64,000 nucleotides of DNA, taken from contig JADGJC010000057.1 of the NCBI GenBank assembly GCA_027596075.1, positions 66,127 through 130,126 on the forward strand. The letters run 5' to 3'. The translations under genes and the position numbers were made by a program. Below are positions 46,795 through 57,844 of this stretch, piece after piece. The notes beneath the pieces are model-generated. The model was not told where the DNA came from and searched no databases. It worked only from the letters and a program-made list of their open reading frames with translations. The stretch comes from Rhizophlyctis rosea (Eukaryota > Chytridiomycota > Chytridiomycetes > Rhizophlyctidales > Rhizophlyctidaceae). The stretch's first letter is position 1. Every line of letters begins with the position of its first letter.

Positions 46795-47225
46795 TGCGAG
46801 AAAACCGCGAAAAAGACTGTAGCCCACAGCTGTTGGATGAACGAAGAGTATACCCTCTCTGGGTGGCAGGGACGGATATATTGGCGTATTGATGCACGCT
46901 ATGGCCACTCGTGTGAATTGATGAGGTTGAAGAAAGTTCAAAAAAGACTGAAGAACACTGTGAATCGCGGTGCTGAGCCCAAGTGGGGCCAAATGAAATG
47001 ATGCTCTTGCTGATGACGCTGATGTCAGCTCAAATTTCACATTCGTCGCAATGTGAAATTTCACGCCGCAATCCCACACACCACGCGATCCTCCTGTGTG
47101 CCCAGATATGGTATTTTCAGCACATGACGGATGTGGCCGAGATGTTCTTGATGTACAAGGCAACTCCAGAGAATTACAAACGACTTCGAAAATTACATAT
47201 TTACAATGACACTTCTGCAGACCTA
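46795..47225. promoter_or_regulatory. intergenic region, GT32 promoter / CHMP5 3' end
   Basis: 431 bp with no supported gene. It includes repeated AATTTCACATTCGTCGCAATGTGAAATTTCAC, which forms an inverted repeat GTGAAATTTCAC/CACATTCG...AATGTG near 47034-47065. Confidence 0.4.
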
Positions 47226-48402
47226 TTATGCATTCAACTTGACGGGTGCTTGTGGAAGACCTGTTTCACTCATTAGTGTTGGAAATCATGGATGGACAAC
47301 GTGTACTTGCGAACATACCAAATTCATCGACCGGTATGGCGCCCTGCAAATGGCATACATTGACTCAGCGTCGAAATGGACAGATAGGACTCAAAACACA
47401 AGCGTCATGTCCCATACCGGCATTGATGGCTCCTGCTCCGTCGCAGGAGCCGATGGTTCCGACACGTATGTTGGTTCTTGCAAATATGATGGTGTTTCCT
47501 CATCCTCCAATAGCAGCTCATCACCAAGTGCATCCAATTCTGCAGATTCGGTTAGTTTGAATCTGCGCCAATAGAGGATCAGGTTCCATACCAGCTTCCA
47601 GATCGTCTTCATCAATGTCATCCGGTAGCCCGTATGATCTTCCCAGTGTTTCCTGAATATCATTCGCCTGTTCCATCAAGTCCTCCATCTCATCCTGCAC
47701 TCTCTAAGATTTTTGATGATAAAATAAGTTATAGATTGAAAACGCGACCAAGACCGATGCCCTTCTCACCTCAATTTTGTCGATGTTGATTTTCTTATAT
47801 TGCGTTTTCATTTCTTTGTTGGCCATCTTCATCGCGTCAACTGTGACCAATGTGTTCTTCAAATTCTCCGTTGTCATGGCGGCTGACAAACTTGCGCGTT
47901 AGACCATATTCATCAACCACGCGCAACATCATTGTGCTTACCTTGTTCCATGTTGAACGACTGCTGCATTAGCTGATCCCGCTGTCCCTCGTAGCTGGTA
48001 CAGGTCAGCTTCCATATCACTGATGCTAGCAATTCCACTTTACAATGACTTACAGCTTCTTCTGTTTCAGCACCCGCATCGCCTTCTGCTTCACTGCATT
48101 CTGATGTGCAAGGTTTTGCATTACTTGAACCGCCATGGGAAAATCGTCGACAGGCCGGGTTACTCACTTTTGCTGGTCCTTCTCGCATCTTCTTCATTTG
48201 ATCTTTGTACTTGATCAGCTCTGCATCCAATTTTTTGATTTTGACTTCCACATTGTCGGCTCGACCATCCGTCTGTCATATTCATGAGCCATGGGAAGTA
48301 GCATCGCGTAAACATAGAACTTCACGGACATACCGAGTTGATAGCGTCCACGATTGTGGGCTTCGGCCCCTTTGGCTTTGCGGTACCGAATAAGCGGTTC
48401 AT
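47226..48402 (-). CDS. VPS60: ESCRT-III-related protein CHMP5 / Vps60
   Basis: About eight exons from ATG 48402. Motifs in order: [127 protein letters not shown], and the terminal [16 protein letters not shown]. The last motif is recovered from a 25-nt micro-exon (47319-47343) plus a final exon ending at 47226, both in phase. CHMP5/Vps60 binds the Vta1-LIP5 cofactor of Vps4 through this C-terminal region and acts late in multivesicular-body sorting. Length ~220 residues is normal. Confidence 0.94.
47319..47343 (-). other. 25-nt coding micro-exon of VPS60
   Basis: Flanked by TTTGCAG and GTATGT on the minus strand. It encodes GAIPVDEF plus one base and restores the conserved DEFGLPQ motif. Confidence 0.85.
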
Positions 48403-48783
48403 TTTTAATCGCCCTTACTTCTCCAGAGAGCGAAAGACTGCGATAAATATTTGAGTTCCCAATTGCAGAGACGCGAAGACCGAACACTGTCGTACTGGTT
48501 AAGCAATATGAGATAGTTTCGAAGAAGAAAAGTCGCGGACGGCAAGGATTGTCAGAAAACTTGGTACGGGCTTGTTGAAAAACGGGCAGTGTAAAGTGAA
48601 TGACCCTTCAAATTGTCCCGAATACTCCAAGATGGTTGACGTGGGAAGGAAGTGAGGGAAAGAAGTTCTAGCAATTTGCCAAGCTCGCGTCTCTCAGCCC
48701 TAAGGCCTGCCTGGGTCACTGCAATCTTGGCGTGTCATGGCACGTGATTTGTTAGTAAATAATTGGTGCTATAAATAGGTTGT
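48403..48783. promoter_or_regulatory. divergent promoter, VPS60 / POF1-like
   Basis: A CACGTGAT element lies at 48741-48748, ~40 bp before the POF1-like start. No gene is seen. Confidence 0.45.
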
Positions 48784-49782
48784 ATGCGAGCCAACGCGTC
48801 CACCGTCTCCAATTTCATCTCTCTGCGCGGAGTAGCAGACCCGTCTGAGCGTAGCAGTGGTACCTTAGGAGAGATGGCCTCCCGCTCAGAGCTTATCGCT
48901 CGCCTTGTCGCATCGTGGTCCTCACAAGCCCAGCAAGCGTATGCCGCGTCCGTCCTTTTGACCCACGTTCCATCCACCTCACCAACCTTCCTACCACCAA
49001 AGTCGACCTCGGAACCCCGGAACGTGCTTGTCCTTGACTCGTCCTTTAACCCACCCACCCAAGCGCACCTATCTCTGGTGGAGCTGTCGCTGAAAAGTTC
49101 ACGCCAAAATTTTGACCTGGCAGTCTTTTCCTTTTCCACCGCCAACGCAGACAAGACCTTCCAACAGTCGGCCCTCTCCACTCGACTGCTGGCTATCTCC
49201 CACTTGGCCGACACCTTCTCCTCCCGCAACCCGACTATTCCTACCCAGAGCTTACTCATATCCCAGCCATACTTCTTGGACAAATCAAAAGCCCTTCATA
49301 CCTACTTTGAGAGCACGTACGGACGAGACGTTCCTTTCCACCTCTACTTCATACTGGGATATGACACCCTTATACGCTTCTTCGATCCCAAATATTACAC
49401 AACCGTGGATATGGAAGCGGAAATGAGCCGCTTTTTCGCTCGGGATTGGATCATTTGCGCCAATCGCGTAATGTCACCAGCATCGTCTGGGGTTTCAGTA
49501 GACTCAGTGGACGAGCAGGAGAAGAAGCTGGCTCAGTTCATGACCGAATCGCCAGCAGCTTCTCTTCTGAACAAGTTCAAGGATAAGATTCTCTTCCTAC
49601 CGGAATGGCTCAACTCGTCGGTAGCCTCCATATCGAGCACGCTGGCTAGGACGGTACTGAAAGATTATTGGGCAGCTAAAAAGGAGGGTCGAGATGTTGG
49701 GGAGTTGGCGGCTAGATTGCAAGAGCTAATCCCGGAGTCTATTTTGGAGATGATATCGAGGGAACAGTTGTACAAAGAATAG
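48784..49782 (+). CDS. NMN adenylyltransferase-like nucleotidyltransferase (Pof1-like)
   Basis: A single exon. The frame has ATGs at 48784 and 48874; the second (GAGATGG context, MASRSELIARLVASW) may be the true start, because the first 30 residues are Ser-rich and lack homology. The HIGH-type nucleotidyltransferase motif appears as LVLDSSFNPPTQAHLSLVEL, followed by DLAVFSFSTANADKT and LYFILGYDTLIRFFDPKYY. WLNSSVASISSTLAR resembles the ISSTxxR signature of the superfamily. Length and motifs fit fungal Pof1/NMNAT-like proteins; yeast Pof1 has been tied to protein quality control and filamentation, and its substrate is not firmly settled. A role in NAD synthesis is possible but unproven. Confidence 0.78.
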   Translation: MRANASTVSNFISLRGVADPSERSSGTLGEMASRSELIARLVASWSSQAQQAYAASVLLTHVPSTSPTFLPPKSTSEPRNVLVLDSSFNPPTQAHLSLVELSLKSSRQNFDLAVFSFSTANADKTFQQSALSTRLLAISHLADTFSSRNPTIPTQSLLISQPYFLDKSKALHTYFESTYGRDVPFHLYFILGYDTLIRFFDPKYYTTVDMEAEMSRFFARDWIICANRVMSPASSGVSVDSVDEQEKKLAQFMTESPAASLLNKFKDKILFLPEWLNSSVASISSTLARTVLKDYWAAKKEGRDVGELAARLQELIPESILEMISREQLYKE

Positions 49783-50123
49783 ATTTGTATCGTCACCGCT
49801 GGAAATAGAAACCAAAACCTGAGTGTGCATCATCGGGCGAGTCTACGATGCAGCCCAGTTTTGGATGCTGCACGCGCATCGCAGGGCAATTTAGATGTGT
49901 TGCGCACACTGGTGAGCTCAGTCTCATGATTCGCATCCCGGAGAGGGCATACACATTCGCAGTGAAGGGAGTTAGTAACTTAGTATAAGATTCGATCCAG
50001 AAAAGTAACGCAAAAACAAGCGATGATATCTAGATATCGATAAATCAATCTATTTAATGACTACATACATATGTTTGTACAAGCATGTTGCGGATCGGCC
50101 ATGCGGAATTTCCCAACAAATAT
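49783..50123. other. convergent 3' region, POF1-like / TAL1
   Basis: 341 bp without a supported gene; AT-rich toward 50050. Confidence 0.45.
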
Positions 50124-51416
50124 TTAAGCGGAGATCTTAGCACGAAGTTGGTCCTCGAGCTTCTTGCCGTCCTTGCCGAAGTTGCGGATACCCTCGGACA
50201 ACTTCTCAGTGGCCTGTCATAATAGATGCGTGAGTAAGAATGATCACCCCAATACAGATTCAAGAGGCAGCATTACCATGGCATCCTCGTTCAACTCCCA
50301 GCGGAAAGCCTTCTCATCCAAGGAGATCTTGGGGAGGTCGAGGTTCTTGGCCTTGTCGGCCTCGAGGCGGGGGTGAAGTTCCTTCTGGCTGTTGTGGAGC
50401 TCCTCAAGGAGACCAGGGGAGATGGTAAGGAAGTCGCAACCGGTCAATTCCTCAATCTCGCCAGTGTTACGGAAAGAAGCACCCATGACGATGGTCTTGT
50501 AGCCGTAGCGCTTGTAGTAGTTGTAGATCTTTTGGACGGATTGGACACCAGGGTCCTCGGCACCAGTGTAGGTCTGACCGGTGCTCTTCTTGTACCAGTC
50601 AAGAATACGACCGACGAAGGGGGAGATGAGGGTAACGTTGGCTTCAGCGCAGGCAACAGCTTGGCTGAAACTGAAGAGGAGGGTAAGGTTGCAGTGGATT
50701 TGCAATTCGGATTCCAAGTACTTGGCGGCTTGAATGCCTTCCCAAGTGGACGCGAGCTTGATGAGAATGCGGTCCTTGTGGATGCCAGCCTCATCGTACA
50801 AAGCGATGATACGCTTGGCCTTCTCGATGGAGGCCTCCTTGTCGAAGGAGAGGCGAGCGTCAACCTCAGTGGACACACGGCCGGGGATGAGCTTGAGGAT
50901 CTCAACACCGAAGTTCACGAGCTGGAAACATCATGCATGTCAATGTTCAATTCGTTTTAAAAGATCACTAACTATATACTGCACTTACCAACTTGTCGAA
51001 AGCCCAGTCGAGCTGGTTCTCAGCGGAACTGAAAGATCGAGCAAATCATTAATTATCGACACTCCATCAATCTACCATTGATGAATGGACACTCACCCGC
51101 CCTTTTTCTTTCCGTATTCGATGGCGCTGTCGATGAGGTGAGCGTATTGGGGCTTCTGGGTAGCAGCGAGGATGAGGGAGGGGTTGGTGGTGGCATCCTG
51201 GGGCTTGTACTTGGCAATAGCTATAATGAGAGTGATATGAGTCATCATGGCCTCGCAGAACGCTGACTGGGATTGTTTACATACACTCGAAGTCACCAGT
51301 GTCAGCGACGACGGTGGTGTACCTGATATTCAGACGAAATGTTAGATCAGTCAACCTCATCACCACCACTCGCACCACCACACGTACTTCTTCAAGGATT
51401 CCAAAGCAGTGGTCAT
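50124..51416 (-). CDS. TAL1: transaldolase
   Basis: About six exons from ATG 51416 ([22 protein letters not shown] over intron 1). Motifs: [58 protein letters not shown] (Schiff-base Lys), [47 protein letters not shown] and the C-terminal [16 protein letters not shown]. Transfers a dihydroxyacetone unit in the non-oxidative pentose phosphate pathway; cytosolic. Codons are strongly biased toward C/G-ending forms (e.g. AAG, GAG, GTC), like RPS15 and unlike most neighbours, which suggests high expression. Intact. Confidence 0.96.
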
Positions 51417-51969
51417 GTTGAGGGACTCGACGGTTGTAAGATGAGAAGTTGTGGGGTAGCGATGAGGAATTTCGAGGAGAGGAGACCTTTTTACTTTTTC
51501 CCTGTCAAGTTGTGCTATTTTTCGGGACCTGGGAGACTTGCACTCTGGAAACGTCCGTTCTGCGGGCCAGCGACGCTGTTCCCACGGGCGACAGGCTGCG
51601 CCACCGGCTTCTCGGCCCGAGCCACGGCCCCAAAACGATGGGGGACCTTGAGTGGAACACAAATGACGCGTCTGTTTATTGGTCTGATTTGATCAACGTT
51701 TTTGCTGATAGAGTTGATAGCCTTGATAGCCGCGTTGGATCACGTAAGCATTGAACACAAAACCGCACACCATCTTTGATTAGGCGCGAGGGTTTACACC
51801 AGTTACCCCAGGGTCTCCGTCACTTTCTTCCCATCATTTTGTTGCTACTGTTAGTACAGCCTGAAGCGGGGTCACCGACATTGCATATTCAACCTTTCCT
51901 GCCTTTTTTTTCTCAAAACTCGCACGGCCGCCCGTCATCTAGACCAAGTCCACTCACTCCATTTACCCC
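51417..51969. promoter_or_regulatory. divergent promoter, TAL1 / TMEM231
   Basis: 553 bp with no supported gene; the pyrimidine-rich block near 51895-51915 lies ~60 bp before the TMEM231 start. Confidence 0.4.
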
Positions 51970-53288
51970 ATGATACCCGTATATTCCACACCATATGCAC
52001 AACGATTTCAAGCACCTATTTTCTCCCTCGCGACGGCCTCGGCATTGCTGATGGCTGCTGCAGCACTCATTCTACCCTTCATCTTTGCATACGCTTCCGG
52101 ATGTAAGTAGTTCCCGCCGTACCTCGACCATTTGATCGTACAAAAATATCTTCGGGTGGGCCATATTTTCTCACATCATGCAAAGATATCTAATCACATG
52201 CCATTCTCCTCAGCATTTTGGCTCAAAGAACTATCCCTTCGCACGCAACCTTCTATACTTTACACTCACGACTTTGTGTATATTCTTGAAGGAATTGACA
52301 TCGGCACCAACAATCCCATCACCATTGCATGGTCAACACATCCTGTTTGGAACGCGCTAATGGGTGATCTTGCTCGGGTGGGCAGCATAAAGGTGCGGGG
52401 AGAACGCTTGTACACGGAGAAGGGGTTTTGCAACAAATTTGATATGCTTCCTCTTAACTGATTGAACCGTAAACGCCTTCCGTCAGTCTGCAGAAGTAGA
52501 TCAGAACAAGGACGGCATCAATGAATATCTGAATTTGCAAGTCAACATTCCACTGTTCTCCAATGAGACAATCTCTCGAGCAAGAGTTGGAGTGATGTTC
52601 AAATATGATATCATGGTGAGACACTGTCCGACTTACCCCTCAGTGTCTATTCAACCTAACACACCTATTATTTAGAACCCGCTGCGCATGCAAATGCAGT
52701 CTCTGGCAATATATGACTCATCCACGGCTCTCCCTGGGTCCTCATTAGACATCATGGGAGACTTGGACATTGTACAGCGGAAGCTGTTGCGTGCCAAATC
52801 GGAAAACGTGGAGTATGATACTACGCCCATCAACTTTACGCGGCTAACGGGAAAGGATGGGATTAGTGGGTGGTGGAAGGGAATGGTTCAAGACTATTAC
52901 GATAGAGATGGTGAGTGAGAGTGAGTCTTTGGGGCAAACTTCAGCGAACTAATTCCATTGGAACTTCGGATTAGTCTATACCACCCTCGCAAATGCCAAT
53001 CACCTTTGGACCACGGCATCACCCCTACCCCCAGACACACCTCAGACCTTCTCCCTCAGCTTGCGCATCCGTTACTCACCCACATACATCAACTACCTCC
53101 CCTCACCATGGCAAACGCTGAAAAATGGCTGGATTCAATATCTCTCTTACTTTTTGCTGGTTGGGGCGGGGCTATGGGTCTTGTGGGGTTGGATGGTTAC
53201 CCGAGGCATCGTGAATACGTGGGTGAAGGCGGATCACGTGCCGATACCGCAGGGAGGTATTGGGAAGTGTGCAGGATATGTATTTTGA
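51970..53288 (+). CDS. TMEM231: TMEM231, ciliary transition-zone protein
   Basis: Five exons from ATG 51970. N-terminal helix LATASALLMAAAALILPFIF; then, after an intron, FWLKELSLRTQPSILYTHDF, ITIAWSTHPVWNALMGD, DQNKDGINEYLNLQVNIPL, RMQMQSLAIYD, SSLDIMGDLDIVQRKLL and RIRYSPTYINYLPSPWQTLK. A C-terminal helix follows (LSYFLLVGAGLWVLWGWM). FWLK, AWST, DxNxDG, MQS and the late Tyr/Pro segment before the second helix match animal TMEM231 in order. In animals it belongs to the MKS/B9 module that gates the base of the cilium. Its presence implies that this fungus builds a flagellum. Two membrane segments with a large luminal/extracellular loop are expected. Confidence 0.9.
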
Positions 53289-53540
53289 GTAGTTGGCAGT
53301 GATGTATGTACATATGTAAACAATTGAGTGAAATATACAGACGAATTGCGCACATGCTACTAAGTAGTCAGTGATCTTTCAATTACACCCTTACAACTCA
53401 TTGCACTGCATACCGCAATGGCCATCAAGATCCCTTGTCAAGTTGATCTATTGCCGGCAATTTGGCATGTATCTAAGGCCGTTCTACGTAGCGGTGTTAT
53501 ATACAGCATTCATCATTGGCCCAACCTCCCGAACCTTACT

Positions 53541-54536
53541 TCATTGCCGTCCCGATCCACCAGTGCCAGCACTGGTGGCAGCCCCACCGCCCGTTCCGGG
53601 TCCCATTCCCGTCCCGCCATTCCGCGCTAATCTCTTTTTCAAGCCCGGTATAAATCTGCCCCACATCCGCAGAGCGATAGCCTGGAAATACTGACCCTGC
53701 CCAAATAATGTTCCCACCGTGACCAAAATCATCGAGTATAAAGGTAATGTAATCATCAGATATGCCACCCGGAATTGCCATGGTCCTTCCAAAAATGAAC
53801 CTGCACAAAGCCAAAAAATACATGACATTATCAGTTCCTACTTCCATTAAACCATCAACAAGAAGCTAATTGTCTCACCGTATATTCCCAAAACGTTATT
53901 CACTATCGGTCGCACAATCCGAACGGTGGTAGATCCGGTTATCCCAAACACTACGAACGCAATCCCCCAATCTCTCCACCAGCCGTACGTGTAAGGCGGA
54001 AACAATGTGGGCGAAATATGGACTTTACCCTTCCCCTTATCCGCGCCGGCACCAACTCCAACTGCTGCCTTCTCTTCTCTGGTTGAGAAGACAATGTCCG
54101 GTTGCAGTTTCGGCGCTGGATCCTCAACGGAATCGGACTTCACATTTTCCATCACCGATCTGACTTTGTCAGGCATGGGAAGGTTGGATGCTGCGGATTT
54201 TATATCTGATTTTATGTCTGGGAAGCTGAAAACGGGAGAGGGGCCGGAGGGAAGGGAAGTGTCCGTAGTCGACGCGGTGTCTCTCGTAATAGGCACTTCA
54301 GGCGAAGAGGAGGAAGGGGAGGGAACCGTCGAGGGTTGGGACTGGGAGGTGGAAGTTGGTTGCGAAGCAAACTGGCGAAGAAGTTGGGCAGAGCGCGTTG
54401 GATTTACTACAAGACTTTGACGTATTTGACGCCACGCTGTGGGAAGTTGAGGTTGGGCAGATTGTTTTGCTGTTGGTCTTATCTGACACTGACAACAAGC
54501 AGTTCCAAATCTTCGTATCGAAAGTGAACCCCGCAT
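53541..54536 (-). CDS. mitochondrial membrane protein with DUF6787 domain
   Basis: Two exons from ATG 54536. The N-terminus (MRGSLSIRRFGTACCQCQIRP) is Arg-rich like a mitochondrial presequence, followed by a long Ser/Thr/Pro-rich linker of ~130 residues. The conserved part starts at YGWWRDWGIAFVVFGITGSTTVR and crosses the intron as NNVLGIYG-SFLEGPWQFRVAYL, then LPLYSMILVTVGTLFGQ and RMWGRFIPG. This pattern recalls fungal DUF6787 proteins, whose function is unknown to me. Two to three membrane helices. It ends with a Gly/Thr-rich tail (GGTGMGPGTGGG). Convergent with TMEM231. Confidence 0.72.
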
Positions 54537-55267
54537 AATCAGGGCAATATAAACGGGAAAAGGGGGGTGGTCGGGAGGCTGAGTGTTTATATTTTTGGCA
54601 GTTTAGTGGTGCGGTGAAGCCTTGGGCACAGTGTTTCGCGTCCGTACGGGGCTATGTAACGACGTGGAACGGAACTGGGAAAGGGGGAGGTGAAACCCAT
54701 TCGCTCTGCCTTCCGCGAAGTCGGATCGTTGGTCGTTGCATGGCATGACGTGGTCATACATATTGTCACAGCCTGTCCTCCTGTGTCCACAGTGTGAATG
54801 GTCACACTCGATGGTGGCACGGGCGGTGGCACCACTTGCAAAACGCGACAAGCCACACCAACGAATTGACAACGCAACGCGTTTGCTCAGTTTGCTCTCC
54901 CCCCAACACGATGCCGATGGATGTGATGATATATGATGGTGCACTAATGAGTGATGCTTGGCCCCATTTGTAATTGAATGATGTTGTTTGTTATGACACG
55001 GAACCAAATTGATGGGGGACATGTGAAAAAATATCATGTGCCAATGTCTTTCCCACTTCCTCCTGGTGGACACATAATTTGGATGCCTTACAAATAGACC
55101 ATACTTCATTTGCACATTCCTGTTGCAGTTTGGCCAGTTGCTGTCATCGTCACTATCCCTACGGACTCACCTTGTTACCCTTGTTACTCTGGCATACTCA
55201 TCCAGACAACGGGCGTTCCACTGCTATCAAGCTTCTCAATCAATCTACAGCGGCCTATTCACGAACG
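54537..55267. promoter_or_regulatory. divergent promoter region, DUF6787 gene / GPI protein
   Basis: 731 bp. Open frames on both strands have no ATG start or family match, so nothing is called. A TATA-like context is not obvious. Confidence 0.4.
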
Positions 55268-56144
55268 ATGAAGTCCAAAATCACATTCTACATCCTCGTT
55301 CTGGGCATCCTCTCCTTCATCCCTGCCGCATTCTCCCAGCTTCAACCATCACCGCCGTCCGCCTCGCCAACAGTGGACTTCTCGAACCCTTTGTGGGCAG
55401 TCGCTTCACCTGCAGCTGTGGCTGATCCATCTCAACCCAACACAGCCGCAGCCGCAGCACCTGCCCCCACAGACCCTTCTCAACCTCCATCCGCTTCAAC
55501 TCCCGCAGCAACGTCACCCAATCCTCTTCAACCCGGTGCACCAGCCCCAGCAGCATCTCCCTGGGAATTCAACATCGCGCCGTGCCCCAAAATGATGGCG
55601 AACTTTGCCGAAGGACTGGCTCTCTGCGACCGAGCTAAGGACAAGCAGATCCATACCGGCCTCACCCAAGCGGACGCCAACTCTATTCTGTACAACGTCG
55701 CCGTCTGTCAATGCGGTAACGTATATTCTGCGTATCGTCCAAACGTCCAAGTGGCTCTGGGTCGGTGCCGCGATTGGTTTCCCGTCCCAGATGAACGCGA
55801 AGTCATGATCAAGCGAGTTAGCCAGTGCATTGACGGGGACTATGCTCAGATGGCCATTGACAGTGGGATGTCGATCCAGGTGGACGGGAAGGTGAGGTGA
55901 CATTGAAATAATTGGATGGTTCCAACATGATCACACTGGTTGCACCATATGAATCGCTCTTTGTTTGCAGAACCTAACATACAATGATCCCAACTTCAAC
56001 CCAAACGCAACGGTTGGTGAGGCGCCCAGGATCCCATTGAGTGGCACCTACACAGGAAATCAGGGGGGAGCACCAACTACACATGTCATCGGCACGAGCG
56101 TCGTCTTGCTCGCCACGGTCTTCGGCCTTATGGTTGCTATGTAG
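55268..56144 (+). CDS. secreted cysteine-rich protein, probable GPI anchor
   Basis: Two exons. The ATG at 55268 gives a clear signal peptide (MKSKITFYILVLGILSFIPAAFS, likely cut before QLQP). An Ala/Pro/Ser-rich spacer of ~75 residues follows. The folded part (~100-200) has six cysteines: APCPKMM, LCDRAKD, VCQCGNVY, GRCRDWF and SQCIDGDY, consistent with three disulphides. Exon 2 adds NLTYNDPNFNPNATVGE (two N-glycosylation sites) and a Gly/Thr stretch, and ends with a hydrophobic tail (VIGTSVVLLATVFGLMVAM) with small residues before it, typical of a GPI-attachment signal. No known family recognised; a wall or plasma-membrane surface protein is inferred. Confidence 0.75.
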
Positions 56145-56533
56145 CTTACAACAGATACCTACTGCTTATACTTTTGCATATTTATTTTGCACATATATAT
56201 ATGTTCATCAACGCTTGCTCAGTATTTGTTGGTCCGCTGCTTGAGAGATGCTGAAACATGAATGTTGTGACAGTCGGGGATGAAATCCCCTTTCATTGAG
56301 AGTTGTAAACATCCGTCGGCCAAGACCCCGACCGTCACCCGAACAGACGTAATATTCAGAGGCTAGAGCATATTCAAAGATATATCTTACTACATTACTT
56401 GGTATCTTCAATTAATACAAACAATTTGAGAAATGAGATATGCGCTACAGATTTGAACTCTATACATAGTTACATTGCGCCCGGGAGAGACTTGCCGCCT
56501 TTCAGAAATACACCACCCCCACATTACGCGCCA
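56145..56533. other. convergent 3' region, GPI protein / ZIP transporter
   Basis: 389 bp, AT-rich, no supported gene. Confidence 0.5.
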
Positions 56534-57844
56534 TTAAGCCCATCGACCAATCAGCGCCATCGCCGCCGCACCCAACCACAAGAAGAAGAATTGTAGGATT
56601 CGACCAAACTTGCTGGAGGTCATGTAGTTGCGGCCATTGAAGTGAGGGCAGATGATGTTGACCAGAGCATCGTAAACCAAGATCCCGGCTGAAAGAGCTT
56701 CGAGCACACCCGTTGAGATGAGGGCGTGTGTAGCGTTCGCGTTGAAACTTTCGTTGATGCCCACTCCAATGGCGATACCCAGTGGGGTGGTGAGGGAGTC
56801 TATGATAGCAAGTTTAGATATAAGCCGGCTACCGGTTGTAGTTTGAACGGTATCACTTACAGAAGAGGACCATTGCGATAGCCTGACCGCGCCGAGCATA
56901 TGTCGCATCGATGACAACGGAGGCAAGTGCGATGCCTTCGAAGAATTGATGGAAAACAAGGGCAATCAGGAGGGGAATGAAGTCGTCACCTGTGTTTCCG
57001 ACAAATACAGTCAGTGGGACTTCATTGAGAAAACTGCAACGCTTCAAAATACTCACCACGGGTGGCGCCCAATGTAACCCCAATGATGACCGAATGGATC
57101 GCAACTCCAAACTCCAAAGCATAAGTGGCAATCCGTTTCTCGGCTTGCTCGATGGCCAATCCATGGTTGTGTCCAGCATGGTCGCCCGTCTCCCCATCAT
57201 CATGCACATGAACAGCATCCTTGCTAGTCACAACCGTTTCACTCCCACTCTTCGCCAACCGATCCCTCACAAAAGACGCCGCAAGAACTTGGAACAAATG
57301 CGTGAACAGCACTCCCATCAATGCAATCGCCCCTGCCCATGCATGGTAATCATGAAACACTTGCGGCAAGCATTCGCTGGTCAGAATCTCCGTGGCAGGT
57401 GTAAACATGTGAACAAACGACGTGCACAGGATGACGCCAGCGCCGAAGAGTTTGATGAGGTGGAAGGGGAGTTGGTTCTTTTTGGCGGATGAGAGGCGAT
57501 GGGATATGATGGGGAGCATTGTGCCGGTGAGGGAGAAGACCAAGATGATGAAGATGGCGCCGATGTGGAGGGGTTTGTTGTATTCGCCGTCGAAATTGGC
57601 GGCACAGGCGTCGAGGGTTTCCGCTCCAGCTGCATCGGCAGCGGCCATGGCTGGTTCATTATCGTGGTCATGGTCGTGATCATGTTCTGTTGCGATGGCA
57701 GGATGAGTAAGTTTGGTCCGCAATGGTAAACCCATTCACATTGTCATGGGGCCCAGCTCTACCTTGAGCCGATACTAGCACAGGAAGCAGTGCCAGCAGC
57801 ACAAAGGACAGGGTGGATTTCAGCTGTGGGTTGATGGTGATCAT
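56534..57844 (-). CDS. ZIP family zinc/iron transporter (ZRT1/2-like)
   Basis: Four exons from ATG 57844. Exon 1 encodes a signal peptide (STLSFVLLALLPVLVSAQ) and joins in phase to EHDHDHDHD, a His-rich extracytoplasmic N-terminus. Helix I-III: PLHIGAIFIILVFSLTGTMLP, LIKLFGAGVILCTSFVHMF, WAGAIALMGVLFTHLFQVL. A cytosolic His-rich loop (HVHDDGETGDHAGHNHG) precedes helix IV-V with the metal-site motifs ALEFGVAIHSVIIGVTLGA and LVFHQFFEGIALAS. The C-terminal helices include TTPLGIAIGVGI and FGRILQFFFLWLGAAAMAL. Eight helices in all, as expected. Moves Zn2+ (or Fe2+) into the cytosol. All metal-site histidines are present. The presence of a cleavable signal suggests plasma-membrane targeting. Confidence 0.93.

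Noticed and set aside
51449..51754. Cys/Trp-rich frame antisense to the TAL1 leader
   Set aside because: Shadow of leader/promoter sequence; no homology.
56446..56475. B-box-like sequence AGATTTGAACTC suggesting a tRNA on the minus strand
   Set aside because: No cloverleaf can be folded around it and no A box lies at the right distance.
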